49,693 nt of DNA. It comes from Actinomycetota bacterium. Lineage in GTDB: Bacteria; Actinomycetota; Actinomycetes; Nanopelagicales; Nanopelagicaceae. Positions 1-9,250 of this stretch are shown one piece after another (positions within the stretch are counted from its first letter, which is position 1; every line of letters starts with the position of its first letter). A program made the position numbers and the translations under genes. Location of the stretch: positions 1 through 49,693 of the forward strand of contig RHBS01000002.1 of the NCBI GenBank assembly GCA_010030895.1, read 5' to 3'. Below the pieces are notes generated by a model. It saw only the letters and a list, made by a program, of their open reading frames with translations. It had not been told where the DNA came from and ran no database searches.

Positions 1-2
1 AA

Positions 3-104
3 TTTGCCACAGCAGCTGGCGCGATTGCTGCAACTAGAGCAGGTGCTGTTCCCTCACTGCCAACTAATAGTGAGATATTGTCAATGCTTGCATCGGTGCA
101 GTAA
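3..104 (+). CDS. PfkB-family carbohydrate kinase (ribokinase-like), C-terminal fragment cut by the window edge
   Basis: Frame 3 reads FATAAGAIAATRAGAVPSLPTNSEILSMLASVQ*, a typical ribokinase C-terminus (AATRxGA..SLPT); followed by an RbsD-like gene. Confidence 0.75.
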   Translation, partial: FATAAGAIAATRAGAVPSLPTNSEILSMLASVQ

Positions 105-113
105 GTTTTAGCC

Positions 114-503
114 ATGATTAAAGATGGAATTTTGCATCCACAACTTGCCTCACTACTTGCAAGATTTCGTCATGTAAATGCAATTGCAATTGTTGATGGC
201 CCATTTCCAACCTATCCAAATGTGGAAACAATTGAGCTTGCTATCAAAATGGGCTGGCCAACTATCCCTCAAGTCTTAGATGAGATTCTTCCCCACCTTC
301 AAATCACCTCTTTAGTTTTAGCAAATGAGTTTTCCGAAAAGGTAGATAAGCAAACTGTGGAAAATTACCTAAAACACCACCAAGGAATAGCCACTACAAA
401 AATCCCCCATTCTGAGTTCAAAATTCAGGTAGGTCAGTGCCTAGGGATAATTCACACGGGAGATCCGATTCCTTATAGCTCAGTAATCCTCAAATCAGGG
501 TGA
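114..503 (+). CDS. RbsD/FucU-family sugar mutarotase (D-ribose pyranase-like)
   Basis: MIKDGILHPQLASLLARFRHVNAIAIVDGPFPTYPN... matches the RbsD/FucU fold; adjacent to kinase and sugar ABC transporter. Confidence 0.85.
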   Translation: MIKDGILHPQLASLLARFRHVNAIAIVDGPFPTYPNVETIELAIKMGWPTIPQVLDEILPHLQITSLVLANEFSEKVDKQTVENYLKHHQGIATTKIPHSEFKIQVGQCLGIIHTGDPIPYSSVILKSG

Positions 504-582
504 TTATAACTTTTTTGTAAGTTTTACCCTTTGCCCATTTACCCACTTCTCTCCCAGCCAGTTTTTAACTAGGCTCAGCCCA

Positions 583-600
583 GTTCGCCAAAATGCGAAC
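583..600. promoter_or_regulatory. Inverted repeat GTTCGC-N6-GCGAAC upstream of the SBP gene
   Basis: gttcgccaaaatgcgaac, perfect 6-bp arms, just upstream of an AGGAGG Shine-Dalgarno at about 607-612. Confidence 0.4.
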
Positions 601-618
601 GCCTATAGGAGGAAATAA

Positions 619-1680
619 ATGAAATCAAAGTTCACACGTAAAGCGCTTGTAGCGCTTTTAGCTGTGTCAGCTTTAGTCCTTTCTGCATGTTCATCTGGTT
701 CAGATGATGCAGCTGGCGGCGATGTAAAGGTAACTCTGATCACTAAAGATCAGACAAACCCATTCTTCGTAGCAATGATTAAAGGTGCTAAAGATAAGGC
801 AGCTGAGCTAGGTGTTGATCTAACAGTTGGATCAGGTAAAGAAGAGGGTGACGATGCTGGACAAATCGCATTAATTGAAAACGCGATCTCAGCAAAGCAC
901 GCTGGAATTCTTATCACTCCAATGTCAGTAAACGTTAACTCAGCAATTACAAAGGCTCGCGAAGCTGGCCTATTTGTTATCGCACTTGATACACCAACAG
1001 ATCCTGCTGACATCGTTGACATCACATTCGCAACAGATAACTGCGAAGCTGGTGAGTTAATTGGTAAGTGGGCCGCTGCAAAACTTGGTGGCAAGAAGGC
1101 AGTTATTGCACTTCTAGATATTTTTGATGACCGTATGGTTTCAGTTGATTACTGCCGTGATAACGGTTTCCTAAAGGGAATGGGAATCGACGTGAAGGAT
1201 CCTAAGGTTATGGGTGACGAAGCTAAGACTGGTAAGTACTCAGGTGGCGACTACGTAATCGTAGGTAACAAAGCAACTGGTGCTAATGAGGATGGCGGAC
1301 GTACCGGACTTGAGCAACTACTTGCAAAGAACAAAGCAATCAACGTTGTTTACACAATCAATGAGCCAACCGCTGCTGGTGCATGTGCTGCTCTAAAGGC
1401 TGCTGGCACAAAGGCAATCGTGGTATCAGTTGATGGTGGTCGTGCAGGTATTGAGAATGTTAAGAGCGGTTGCATTGGAGCTACTTCACAGCAGTATCCA
1501 TTGCTAATGGCTGATCTTGGTGTTCAAGCTATCTACGACATCGTGAAGACAGGAAAGAAGCCAGAGGTATCTCCTGGTCTTGACTTCTTCAACACCGGTG
1601 TTACCTTGATTACCGATGACCCACAATCAGGCGTGGATTCAAAGGACACAGCTTATGGACTTGAGAAGGCTTGGGGTTAA
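619..1680 (+). CDS. Sugar ABC transporter substrate-binding lipoprotein (RbsB/FrcB-like)
   Basis: Lipobox LSAC; periplasmic-binding-protein type I sequence (TLITKDQTNPFFVAMIKGAKDKA...); strong SD; followed by permease and ATPase. Confidence 0.92.
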   Translation: MKSKFTRKALVALLAVSALVLSACSSGSDDAAGGDVKVTLITKDQTNPFFVAMIKGAKDKAAELGVDLTVGSGKEEGDDAGQIALIENAISAKHAGILITPMSVNVNSAITKAREAGLFVIALDTPTDPADIVDITFATDNCEAGELIGKWAAAKLGGKKAVIALLDIFDDRMVSVDYCRDNGFLKGMGIDVKDPKVMGDEAKTGKYSGGDYVIVGNKATGANEDGGRTGLEQLLAKNKAINVVYTINEPTAAGACAALKAAGTKAIVVSVDGGRAGIENVKSGCIGATSQQYPLLMADLGVQAIYDIVKTGKKPEVSPGLDFFNTGVTLITDDPQSGVDSKDTAYGLEKAWG

Positions 1681-1724
1681 TCTCTAAGACTTTCGGAAAA
1701 ATCCGTAAGTAAAAATAAGAAATT

Positions 1725-1758
1725 AGCGGGGGCGGTTGCAAAAGCGGCCGTCCTCGCT
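1725..1758 (+). terminator. 15-bp stem, AAAA loop hairpin in the SBP-permease gap (attenuator/mRNA stabiliser type)
   Basis: AGCGGGGGCGGTTGC-AAAA-GCGGCCGTCCTCGCT: 15 pairs, 4 of them G-U, between SBP stop and permease start. Confidence 0.6.
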
Positions 1759-1839
1759 ATCTTAATAAATATTGAAATTTTAAGTAGAGTTTTACCAAGT
1801 AAGAGTTAACTATTAGATCATCTGGTGAAAGGATATTTG

Positions 1840-2880
1840 ATGAGCCAAGTTGGTTCTCATGATGCTGCGGCCGAATTTATGGGGCGAGCTTCAAATGCAC
1901 AAAAGCTTCAAGCCCTGCTTCACCGATATCCATGGCTTAGTTCAGCTGCTGTTCTTTTAATAGCTTCAATTAGTTTTAGTTTTTTCAATGAAAACTTTCT
2001 TACCCCAGGAAATTTATCCCTAATATTGCAGCAGGTGGCGATAGTTGGAGCGGTAGCTGCGGGTCAAACTTTAATTATTCTAACTGCGGGAATTGATCTT
2101 TCCTGCGGTGCAATTGCGATTTTTTCATCAATGGTTATGGCAAAGACCTTTATGGGTGATCCATATGTTGAAGGTGATGGTTTACCAGTATTAGTGGCAT
2201 TTGTTATTGGTTTATTAGTGGGAACCTTTGCTGGTTGGTTTAATGGTTATTTAGTAACAAAATTTAAATTACCGCCATTTATTGTGACTTTAGGTACCTT
2301 AAATGTTTTTATTGCTTTAACACTTATCTATGCATCAGGAAGAACTGTCACTACCGAGGAGATGGATCCATTCTTATTACAACTTGGACACATCATAAAT
2401 ATTGGTGAGTTTAAAGTAACTCAAGGTGTAATCGTGATGCTACTTCTTTATATAATTTTAGCTTTTGCACTGCGATTTACAGGTTGGGGTAGACATGTCT
2501 ACGCCGTTGGCGATGATATTAATGCTGCTCGCCTAGCTGGTATTCAGGTTAATAGAGTGCTGCTTTCGGTATATATGGTTGCCGGATTGGTCTTTGCAAT
2601 TGCAGCTTGGATCGTAATTGGCCGGGTAACTGTTGCTAGCCCAAATACTCAACCTGATTTAAATCTGGACTCGATTACTGCAGTAGTAATTGGTGGTACC
2701 TCACTATTTGGTGGTCGAGGCACAATATTTGGTTCATTAATTGGCGCGATTATTGTTGGCGTTTTTCGTAATGGTTTAACACTTGCAGGCGTAGATTTGT
2801 ACTACCAGGTGTTAGCAGTTGGTTTATTAATTATCTTCGCAGTAACAATAGATCAGTGGATTAGAAAGGCACGTACATGA
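1840..2880 (+). CDS. Sugar ABC transporter permease (RbsC/FrcC-like)
   Basis: BPD_transp_2-like membrane protein (AAGQTLIILTAGIDLSCGA); ATG at 1840 preferred over the track's GTG at 1825 because AAAGGA lies at the right SD distance from 1840. Confidence 0.9.
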   Translation: MSQVGSHDAAAEFMGRASNAQKLQALLHRYPWLSSAAVLLIASISFSFFNENFLTPGNLSLILQQVAIVGAVAAGQTLIILTAGIDLSCGAIAIFSSMVMAKTFMGDPYVEGDGLPVLVAFVIGLLVGTFAGWFNGYLVTKFKLPPFIVTLGTLNVFIALTLIYASGRTVTTEEMDPFLLQLGHIINIGEFKVTQGVIVMLLLYIILAFALRFTGWGRHVYAVGDDINAARLAGIQVNRVLLSVYMVAGLVFAIAAWIVIGRVTVASPNTQPDLNLDSITAVVIGGTSLFGGRGTIFGSLIGAIIVGVFRNGLTLAGVDLYYQVLAVGLLIIFAVTIDQWIRKART

Positions 2881-3671
2881 GTAAATCAGCGGTACTAACT
2901 GCCAGTAATGTAGTTAAAACTTATGGTCGTGTAGTTGCCCTAGATGGTGCCGATCTAGAGTTATTTCCAGGAGAGGTATTAGCTGTTATCGGTGATAATG
3001 GTGCTGGAAAATCAACATTGATCAAATGTCTATCAGGAGCTGAGGTTCCAGATAATGGCAGTATTGAAATTGATGGTTCAGTTGTTACCTTTAGAAAACC
3101 ACAGGATGGTCGAGATGCAGGAATTGAAACTGTGTACCAAACTTTGGCTGTTGCACCGGCATTAGATATCGCATCTAATCTTTATTTAGGTCGTGAGATT
3201 AGAAAAAAGGGTCCAGCTGGTTCTATTTTGCGCATGCTAGATAGCTCAGGAATGAAGCGAAAAGCTAAGGATCATATTGCAGCTTTAGGAATTGGAACTA
3301 TTCAAAATATGAGCCAAGCGGTTGAAACCCTATCTGGTGGTCAACGCCAAGCAGTAGCAGTCGCAAGAGCTGCAGCCTTTGGTCAGAAAGTAATTATTTT
3401 GGATGAGCCAACTGCCGCGCTTGGAGTACGTGAATCAAATCAAGTTTTAAAGTTGATTGAATCACTTCGCGAACGTGGTATGCCAGTAATTTTGATCTCA
3501 CACAATATGCCACAGGTATTTGAAGTAGCAGACCGCATTCAAGTAATGCGCTTAGGCAAAAGAGCTGCAGTAGTCACACCAAAAACTCATGATATGAAGG
3601 ATGCAGTTGCAATCATGACTGGGGCTATGAAGGTTGATGCTAAGGATCAGACACTTAAGCCAGTTCGGTGA
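2877..3671 (+). CDS. Sugar ABC transporter ATP-binding protein, single domain (FrcA-like)
   Basis: Walker A GDNGAGKST, signature LSGGQRQ, Walker B VIILDEPTAAL; ATGA overlap with permease. Confidence 0.92.
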   Translation: MSKSAVLTASNVVKTYGRVVALDGADLELFPGEVLAVIGDNGAGKSTLIKCLSGAEVPDNGSIEIDGSVVTFRKPQDGRDAGIETVYQTLAVAPALDIASNLYLGREIRKKGPAGSILRMLDSSGMKRKAKDHIAALGIGTIQNMSQAVETLSGGQRQAVAVARAAAFGQKVIILDEPTAALGVRESNQVLKLIESLRERGMPVILISHNMPQVFEVADRIQVMRLGKRAAVVTPKTHDMKDAVAIMTGAMKVDAKDQTLKPVR

Positions 3672-5152
3672 TATTAGAAGCCTCAGTTGCAATTGTTGGC
3701 TCCGGAATGGGTGGTGCCACCACTGCATATGGCCTGGCTGAAGCTGGTATTGATTGCTTAGTTATTGAACGTGGCGACTTTGTTAAAAAAGAGGATGCAA
3801 ACTGGTCTGCTCGGGAGATTTTTGTTAACCAAAAATACAAGCCAGATGAAAAATGGTTAGATGAAAAAGGTAAAGAGTTCACTCCCGGTGTTCACTACAT
3901 AGTAGGTGGCAATACCAAAGTTTATGGCTCCTCACTTCCTAGATTTAGAGAGAGTGATTTTTTAGAGGTAAAACATAAAGAGGGAATCTCGCCAGCTTGG
4001 CCATTTACCTATCAAGATATTGAGCCTTACTACTGCAGTGCTGAGGAGTTATATAAAGTCCATGGTGCAACTGGTGAGGATCCAACTGAGCCACCTCGCA
4101 GTAAACCATTTCCCTACCCAGCTCTAGCTCATGAAAGATATATTTCAAAGCTTGCCGAAAAATTAAAAGCTGCTGGAGTTAGGCCACATGCCAATGCCAT
4201 GGGAGTTGATTTAAAAATTGATGGCAAGTGCATTAGGTGTGGCACCTGCGATGGCTTTGTCTGTAAGTTGGATGCAAAAAGTGATAGTCAAAGCTGCGCA
4301 CTAGAGCCAGCTATGCGTACTGGAAAAGTTAGATTAGAAACTAATTTAAAGATAACCCAAGTTATTGTGAAAAATGGCAGGGTTGATCACCTGTTGGGAG
4401 TTAAAAACGGTCAAGAGGTGAAGGTAGTTGCGAAAAAGTATGTATTAAGTTTAGGAGCAGTAAATACCGCCGCCCTACTTTTAAAGTCCGGGTCAATTGC
4501 CAACTCATCTGGTTTAGTAGGGAAAAATTTTATGATGCATAACAACGCTCATATTGCTGCATTTGATATTAGAAGTAAGAATGATGTGGTCTTTCAAAAG
4601 ACTTTGTCTTTTTCAGATTGGTACTTTGATGGCGGCTCAGGCTATCCATTAGGGGCAGTGCAGCTTATTGGAAAAGTCCAAGCTATCATGATGAAAACAT
4701 ATGCAACAAAAGTTCCACTTGGAATACTTAAATTTATTGCCGATAGATCAGTTGAATTTGTAGTTATGAATGAAGATTTACCAACTCTTTCAAATCGTGT
4801 AGAGATTTCAAAAAATGGCATGATTCAAATTTATCGCAAGGCAGTCAACACCTCTGCTCATAAAGAATTAATGCGGAAAACTAAAAAAGTCTTGAGGAAA
4901 TCAGGTTTTCAAGCAATTTTTGTACAGCCATTTGATATTTCGATGAACTCTCACCAATGTGGAACTACAGTTGCAGGTAGTGACCCAAAAAACAGTGTGG
5001 TCGATCAATACTGTAAAACTCATGACCTAGATAATCTCTACCTAATTGATGGTGGTTTTTTTCCATCCTCAGCTGCCATGAATCCAGCGCTGACTATTGC
5101 CGCTCAGGCATTAAGAGTTGTTGATAAATCTGATTTAAAACTTGTTAATTAG
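3668..5152 (+). CDS. GMC-family FAD oxidoreductase
   Basis: N-terminal VAIVGSGMGGATTAYGLAEAGIDCLVIERG dinucleotide-binding motif; C-terminal HQCGTTVAGSDPKNSVVDQYCKTHDLDNLYLIDGGFFPSSAAMNPALTIAAQALR; start overlaps ATPase stop. Confidence 0.88.
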   Translation: MILEASVAIVGSGMGGATTAYGLAEAGIDCLVIERGDFVKKEDANWSAREIFVNQKYKPDEKWLDEKGKEFTPGVHYIVGGNTKVYGSSLPRFRESDFLEVKHKEGISPAWPFTYQDIEPYYCSAEELYKVHGATGEDPTEPPRSKPFPYPALAHERYISKLAEKLKAAGVRPHANAMGVDLKIDGKCIRCGTCDGFVCKLDAKSDSQSCALEPAMRTGKVRLETNLKITQVIVKNGRVDHLLGVKNGQEVKVVAKKYVLSLGAVNTAALLLKSGSIANSSGLVGKNFMMHNNAHIAAFDIRSKNDVVFQKTLSFSDWYFDGGSGYPLGAVQLIGKVQAIMMKTYATKVPLGILKFIADRSVEFVVMNEDLPTLSNRVEISKNGMIQIYRKAVNTSAHKELMRKTKKVLRKSGFQAIFVQPFDISMNSHQCGTTVAGSDPKNSVVDQYCKTHDLDNLYLIDGGFFPSSAAMNPALTIAAQALRVVDKSDLKLVN

Positions 5153-5158
5153 TTTTTT

Positions 5159-5488
5159 CTAGTCAACATGAAAATTCTCATGAATAACATGCCACCACTC
5201 ACCAACTTTTGCCTGCGGAACCTGCCATTGCATCTGATCTGTTATCTGCCACCAACGCTTCATTTCAGGCTCAGCAGCTAACTTAGCCATATCAGCCTCG
5301 TAATCATCGCCGGTATATTCAAGATAGGCAAAAAGTAAGTTCTCGTATCTAAAAATTGAGTAATTAGAGATGTTAGCTTGCTTGATAATTTTTATAATGC
5401 TTGGCCAAGCTTGAGCATGTAATCGCTCGTACTCCTCTATTTCTTCTGGCTTAATACCAATTACCTGCCCAATTCGCTTTATTGGCAT
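5159..5488 (-). CDS. L-rhamnose mutarotase family protein
   Basis: MPIKRIGQVIGIKPEEIEEYERLHAQAWPSIIKIIKQANISNYSIFRYENLLFAYLEY is the RhaM/DUF718 pattern. Confidence 0.88.
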   Translation of the reverse strand: MPIKRIGQVIGIKPEEIEEYERLHAQAWPSIIKIIKQANISNYSIFRYENLLFAYLEYTGDDYEADMAKLAAEPEMKRWWQITDQMQWQVPQAKVGEWWHVIHENFHVD

Positions 5489-5496
5489 TTATACCC

Positions 5497-6348
5497 CTAT
5501 AGTTTTAAAACACGCTTTAACTCTGCGTGCATGATGGCTGGATCTACTTCAAAATTTGTCCAGTACTTAACACCAATTACCGCTTGGTTTACTACCATTC
5601 CTAAACCATCAATTGTTCGAGCTCCTAATTTAGCTGCACTTTTTAATAAGTTTGTTTGTGGAGGATTTACGATTACGTCCGCAACAATCATATTTTTATT
5701 AAGGCTACCTAGATCAATATCTAAATCATAATTTCCACTATCTGCCATGCCGACTGAGGTGGCATTAATTACAACATTTATAGAATCTGGAATTTTAAAG
5801 CCTGGTGACCAAGGTACATAATGCGCAGACACACCAAGTTTATTCACTAATAACTTTGCCAATTCTTCACCACGAGTTGCATCTCGATTTATTATCGTAA
5901 AATCCTTTGCACCATCTAGCGCTAACTCAACTGCTATGGCACGAGCAGCCCCTCCTGCACCCAAAATGGCAATTTTTTTCCCACTGACAGCATCAACTTT
6001 TTTAAATGCCTGCAAGAATCCTTTACCATCTGTATTTTCACCAATTAATTTTCCATCGCGATTAACTACACAATTTACCGCTCCCATTATTTCAGCAGAC
6101 TCTCCTAAGCCATCTAAATGCTGTATTACCGAAACCTTGTGCGGAATAGAGAGATTAAAACCAGCCCAGTTCATTGCTCTCGCTCCTAAAATTGCATTAC
6201 TTAGATCTTTCGGTAGTACTTCACAATTTATATAACGAAAATTTAATTTATGATGTTTATAAGCAGCTTCAACCATTGCAACGGTGGGATTGCCTGCTGA
6301 TGGTGTAGAAAAACTTCCAGTTAATTCGCTCAAAAAGGTTTCACTCAT
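5497..6348 (-). CDS. Shikimate dehydrogenase-like (AroE family) protein
   Basis: NPTVAMVEAAYKHH..., FNLSIPHK, GAVNCVV, ENTDGKGF, ILGAGGAARAI motifs. Confidence 0.88.
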   Translation of the reverse strand: MSETFLSELTGSFSTPSAGNPTVAMVEAAYKHHKLNFRYINCEVLPKDLSNAILGARAMNWAGFNLSIPHKVSVIQHLDGLGESAEIMGAVNCVVNRDGKLIGENTDGKGFLQAFKKVDAVSGKKIAILGAGGAARAIAVELALDGAKDFTIINRDATRGEELAKLLVNKLGVSAHYVPWSPGFKIPDSINVVINATSVGMADSGNYDLDIDLGSLNKNMIVADVIVNPPQTNLLKSAAKLGARTIDGLGMVVNQAVIGVKYWTNFEVDPAIMHAELKRVLKL

Positions 6349-6373
6349 AGATTTACCTTACTAGAATACCCAG

Positions 6374-7369
6374 GTGATTAAAAGTGCTAAAGATATTGGT
6401 ATTGGCATAATCGGTGTTGGCATAATGGGCAAAGGTCATGCACTTTATCTTTCAGATTATGTTAAAGGTGCAAAGGTAGTTGCAATTTATGATACAAATT
6501 TAACTACCGCAGCTAATGTTGCTAAGGAAGTATTTAAAAAGACCAAAGTTCTGCCAAAGGTTTATCAAGATATCGATCAATTACTCGGCGATAAAAGTGT
6601 CAATTCGGTAATTATTGCCTCTCCTGATCATCTGCATGCAAAACATCTAACTCAATCTGTATTAGCTGGTAAGAATGTTTTGTGTGAAAAGCCACTCGCA
6701 TCAACTGTGAAGGAAGCTAAGAAAGTCGCAAAAATAGTAAGAGAATCTAAATCCATAGTTGGTGTGGGATTTATGCGCAGATTTGATAAAGCTTATTTAG
6801 ATTTAAAAAAGGAAATAAACACTGGAAAGTATGGGCAGGTCTTACAGATTAGATGTACATCAAGAAATGTAAGTTCACCCAATGCCACTACTTCAATGCT
6901 TTTGACAAATGTTGCCGTGCATGAGATTGATATTATTAGATGGCTTCTAGGAGAAGATATTGTTTCCGTCAAAGTCAATTATGCAAAGGTAACTAAAAAA
7001 GCTAATCCAAACCTTTCAGATCCAATTTCTGTTATTTGTAAGAGTGAATCGGGAGTTTTAATTACCATTGATATATTTGCAAATAGTACTTATGGGTATG
7101 AGGTTGGAATGGAAGTTTTGACGGAAAATGGATCATTAGTTATTGAAAACTTAGGTAGCTTAAATATTGCTAAGAACTTTAAACTTCCAGGCAGAAAACC
7201 TGGAACTTTACATAAGGACTGGATGGGAAGATTCAAACCGGCATATATTGCTGAACTTAAGGCATTTATTAACTCACTACAAAAACGAAAATTGGATTCA
7301 AACTTTGCAACTGCTGAAGATGGCTTGGCGGCTAGTATTGCCTGTGGTCTTGGAGTTAAATCTCTTTAG
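6374..7369 (+). CDS. iolG: Gfo/Idh/MocA oxidoreductase, inositol 2-dehydrogenase-like
   Basis: GIIGVGIMGKGHALYL, CEKPLA, GFMRRFDKAY, NVAVHEIDIIRWLLGED; beside iolD/E/C/B. Confidence 0.8.
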   Translation: MIKSAKDIGIGIIGVGIMGKGHALYLSDYVKGAKVVAIYDTNLTTAANVAKEVFKKTKVLPKVYQDIDQLLGDKSVNSVIIASPDHLHAKHLTQSVLAGKNVLCEKPLASTVKEAKKVAKIVRESKSIVGVGFMRRFDKAYLDLKKEINTGKYGQVLQIRCTSRNVSSPNATTSMLLTNVAVHEIDIIRWLLGEDIVSVKVNYAKVTKKANPNLSDPISVICKSESGVLITIDIFANSTYGYEVGMEVLTENGSLVIENLGSLNIAKNFKLPGRKPGTLHKDWMGRFKPAYIAELKAFINSLQKRKLDSNFATAEDGLAASIACGLGVKSL

Positions 7370-9205
7370 TTAAATCCTACGGTTTGCTTTTCCTGTAACT
7401 TGCCTTTGGTATGCATTTTGAATTTCAGGTTCACTACTTACACCTGAAACTCCGACCTCCCAAAACGCACCGCCCTCTGTCCATTTACTAGGGTGAGTAT
7501 CAATAACTAATACTGTGACTCCAGAATTTTTCTTTGCTGCTATGAATTCATCTTTAAGGGATTGTATTGTGACTTTTTTAGCCTTCGCTCCCATTGAATT
7601 TGCATGCGCAACAAAATCGACATCAAATGGATTATTTAAATCAGAATCATTAAACATCGTGCGATAACTTTTAGATCCATTTGATGTTTGTAATCTTTGA
7701 ATTACCGCAAAGCCACCATTGTTACACAGTATATAAATTAGTGAATCTCCATTATTTACTGCAGATAAAATTTCGCTATTCATCATTAAATATGATCCAT
7801 CGCCAACCATTGAAATTACTTTTCCAGCTTTACCGGCATTCCTTAATGCCAATGCGGCTCCCCACGCACCGGCGACCTCATACCCCATGCATGAGTACCC
7901 GTACTCACAATCAAATGAGTCCAAGCTCTTACTTAGCCAATTGTTATTTAACTCTCCCGGTAAGCCACCAGCAGCTGTTAAAACATAATCCTCATCTGCT
8001 GCTAGATCATTGATTAATTTAACTACTTGGGCATAGGAGGGAAGATCTAGTTTTTCAGAAATTCTAGCCTCAATATTTTTTAATATTAGTTCCCGAGTTG
8101 TTTCACGGGATTTACTCCAAGTTTGGTCACATTTGTAATCGCTGATTAAATTGCTTAACTCTAAAATCGTTACTTTTGCATCTCCAATTAGGGCTATAGA
8201 ATTACGCTTAGTTGCGTCAAATCGTGCTGTATTTATTGAAATGATCTTTCTATTTGGATTTTTAAACAATGTCCATGAGCCAGTCGTAAAGTCCTGTAAT
8301 CGACAACCAACTGAGATGATTAAATCTGCTTCCTCAGCTAACTTATTTGCAGGATCACAACCTGTTACACCCACTGGACCACACCAGGCTGGATCTGATG
8401 ATAATAAAGTTGCTTTACCGGCCACTGTTTCTACCACCGGTATTGCGAATTTATTCGCAAAATCTGATATTTCTTTATGTGCCTTGCTATATCTTGCGCC
8501 ACCTCCAGCAATAATCAATGGTTTTTTGGCTGATTTAATTGCAGAAACTGCAAGTTTAATTGAATTTTCATCGGCTTTAGAGCGACGAATATTATGAATA
8601 GTTTCCTCAAAAAATTCATCCGGAAAATCATAAGTTTCAACCTGTACATCTTGAGGTAATGCCAAAAATACTGGTCCGCAATCTGCAGGATCAAGAATGG
8701 TTTGAATAACATTTGGTAAAGTATTTAGTAGCTGCTCTGGTCTGTTCACACGATCCCAATACTTAGTAACAGCTCTAAATGAATCATTTACCGTAGTGAT
8801 TGGTGAATCAAAATGTTCGACTTGCTGAAGTACTGGATCTGGTTGTCGAGATTGAAAAGTATCACCAGATAAAATTAAAACTGGTAATCGATTTGCCATC
8901 GCTACTGCTGCAGCTGTAACTACATTTGTTGCACCTGGACCAATTGAAGTTGTCACTACTGCACATTGTTGTCGTAATTGAGCTTTACTAAAAGCTACTG
9001 CTGCTAATGCCATTCCTTGTTCATTTTGGCCACGGATTGTAGGCATAGCTTTCTTATTTCTCTCGAGTGCATCGCCAATACCTAAGGCATTTCCATGGCC
9101 AAATATGGCAAAGGTAAATGGAAACAAAGATACAACTTTGTTATCAATTTTAATTTTCTGCGCAATCAGGTACTTAACTAAGGCCTCTGAGGTAGTTAAT
9201 TTCAC
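7370..9205 (-). CDS. iolD: 3D-(3,5/4)-trihydroxycyclohexane-1,2-dione hydrolase (TPP enzyme)
   Basis: 611-aa TPP-enzyme fold (RGQNEQGMALAAVAFSKA, GDGSYLMMNSEILSAVNNG) in iol context. Confidence 0.9.
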   Translation of the reverse strand: MKLTTSEALVKYLIAQKIKIDNKVVSLFPFTFAIFGHGNALGIGDALERNKKAMPTIRGQNEQGMALAAVAFSKAQLRQQCAVVTTSIGPGATNVVTAAAVAMANRLPVLILSGDTFQSRQPDPVLQQVEHFDSPITTVNDSFRAVTKYWDRVNRPEQLLNTLPNVIQTILDPADCGPVFLALPQDVQVETYDFPDEFFEETIHNIRRSKADENSIKLAVSAIKSAKKPLIIAGGGARYSKAHKEISDFANKFAIPVVETVAGKATLLSSDPAWCGPVGVTGCDPANKLAEEADLIISVGCRLQDFTTGSWTLFKNPNRKIISINTARFDATKRNSIALIGDAKVTILELSNLISDYKCDQTWSKSRETTRELILKNIEARISEKLDLPSYAQVVKLINDLAADEDYVLTAAGGLPGELNNNWLSKSLDSFDCEYGYSCMGYEVAGAWGAALALRNAGKAGKVISMVGDGSYLMMNSEILSAVNNGDSLIYILCNNGGFAVIQRLQTSNGSKSYRTMFNDSDLNNPFDVDFVAHANSMGAKAKKVTIQSLKDEFIAAKKNSGVTVLVIDTHPSKWTEGGAFWEVGVSGVSSEPEIQNAYQRQVTGKANRRI

Positions 9206-9250
9206 GCTCGTACCCTATCTACTTATCAACACTTATGGAACAATACCTCA

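Noticed and set aside
750-1094. 114-aa antisense ORF within the SBP gene
   Set aside because: Low-complexity antisense shadow of a strongly supported CDS; no recognisable domain.
8151-8597. 148-aa plus-strand ORF opposite iolD
   Set aside because: Antisense to a clear TPP enzyme; no domain signature or independent start signals.
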